Part shown: positions 63,896-64,000 of the stretch, piece after piece | Position numbering within the stretch: the stretch's first letter is position 1 | How the letters are laid out: every line of letters starts with the position of its first letter | Assembly (NCBI GenBank): GCA_018136815.1 | Contig: CM030936.1 | Coordinates: 1,409,694 to 1,473,693 of the forward strand | DNA length: 64,000 nucleotides | Direction: 5' to 3' | Source of the DNA: Isochrysis galbana | Taxonomy: Eukaryota; Haptophyta; Isochrysidales; Isochrysidaceae | Program-made: the position numbers and the translations under genes | Notes under the pieces: generated by a model | Database searches by the model: none | Told to the model about the DNA's origin: nothing | What the model saw: the letters and a program-made list of their open reading frames with translations, nothing else

Positions 63896-64000
63896 TGGAG
63901 CCGGGTGCGGGACCGCCTGCGCTTGCTACGCCGAGCATGAGGGGTCGGCCGCTTGCGGTTCGAGCTGCCTACGTCATCACATCTTCACGGACTTTCTCCG
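63896..64000. other. Window end, no feature seen
   Basis: The last 105 bases show no coding frame that can be judged. Confidence 0.5.

Overview
This window looks like nuclear DNA of a unicellular eukaryotic alga, most likely a haptophyte, although a dinoflagellate or another microalga cannot be excluded. The evidence is high GC with long CT/GA microsatellites, intron-containing genes with short introns (about 70-460 bp, mostly GT-AG with some probable GC-AG or GA-AG), eukaryotic families (tubulin polyglutamylase, CXXC zinc finger, ShKT prolyl 4-hydroxylase, microbial-type rhodopsin linked to a hybrid histidine kinase), a nuclear-type tRNA-Ala, and many retroelements. A run of 100 N (29638-29737) marks an assembly gap.

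Host genes, left to right: a CXXC zinc-finger protein (60-2771, +); a triple AAA+ CbbX/SpoVK-like ATPase with an in-frame TAA (4655-7618, +); a small membrane protein (10263-10583, +); a multistep-phosphorelay histidine kinase (10650-13189, -) directly downstream of a type-I rhodopsin (13296-14213, -), together probably a light-sensing enzyme-rhodopsin; a type II membrane ShKT-prolyl 4-hydroxylase in seven exons (18241-20504, +); a DUF218/YdcF-like protein (23024-24451, +); a small two-exon gene (25098-25522, -); a secreted protein with three 8-Cys modules and proline-rich linkers (26693-29186, +); a putative glycosyltransferase (30781-31551, -); a discrete PKS/FabD-type acyltransferase (36949-39218, -); an NmrA/SDR-like protein (43548-44640, -); tRNA-Ala(CGC) (49193-49265, -); a PhyH-like oxygenase (52875-53759, +) beside a cystine-knot membrane protein (53845-54219, -); a TTLL4/5-type polyglutamylase (57143-59292, +); and a coiled-coil protein (62579-63895, +). 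Exon boundaries were worked out by eye from splice sites, phase and family conservation.

The rest is largely mobile DNA. About ten copies of one element family share a short 5' palindrome; three have target-site duplications of 17-18 bp and one has a diverged duplication. There are also LINE endonuclease fragments, a 5'-truncated LINE, Ty1/copia remnants, hAT transposase relics, a 757-bp terminal-inverted-repeat element nested in another element, and a very compact LTR element (two identical 746-bp LTRs, 65-bp interior, 5-bp TSD). Several insertions are nested, so relative ages can be read.

The most interesting biology is the rhodopsin-kinase locus (light input, His-Asp-His phosphorelay), the miniature LTR element, the covarying 5' hairpins of the repeat family, and the secreted multi-cysteine protein.
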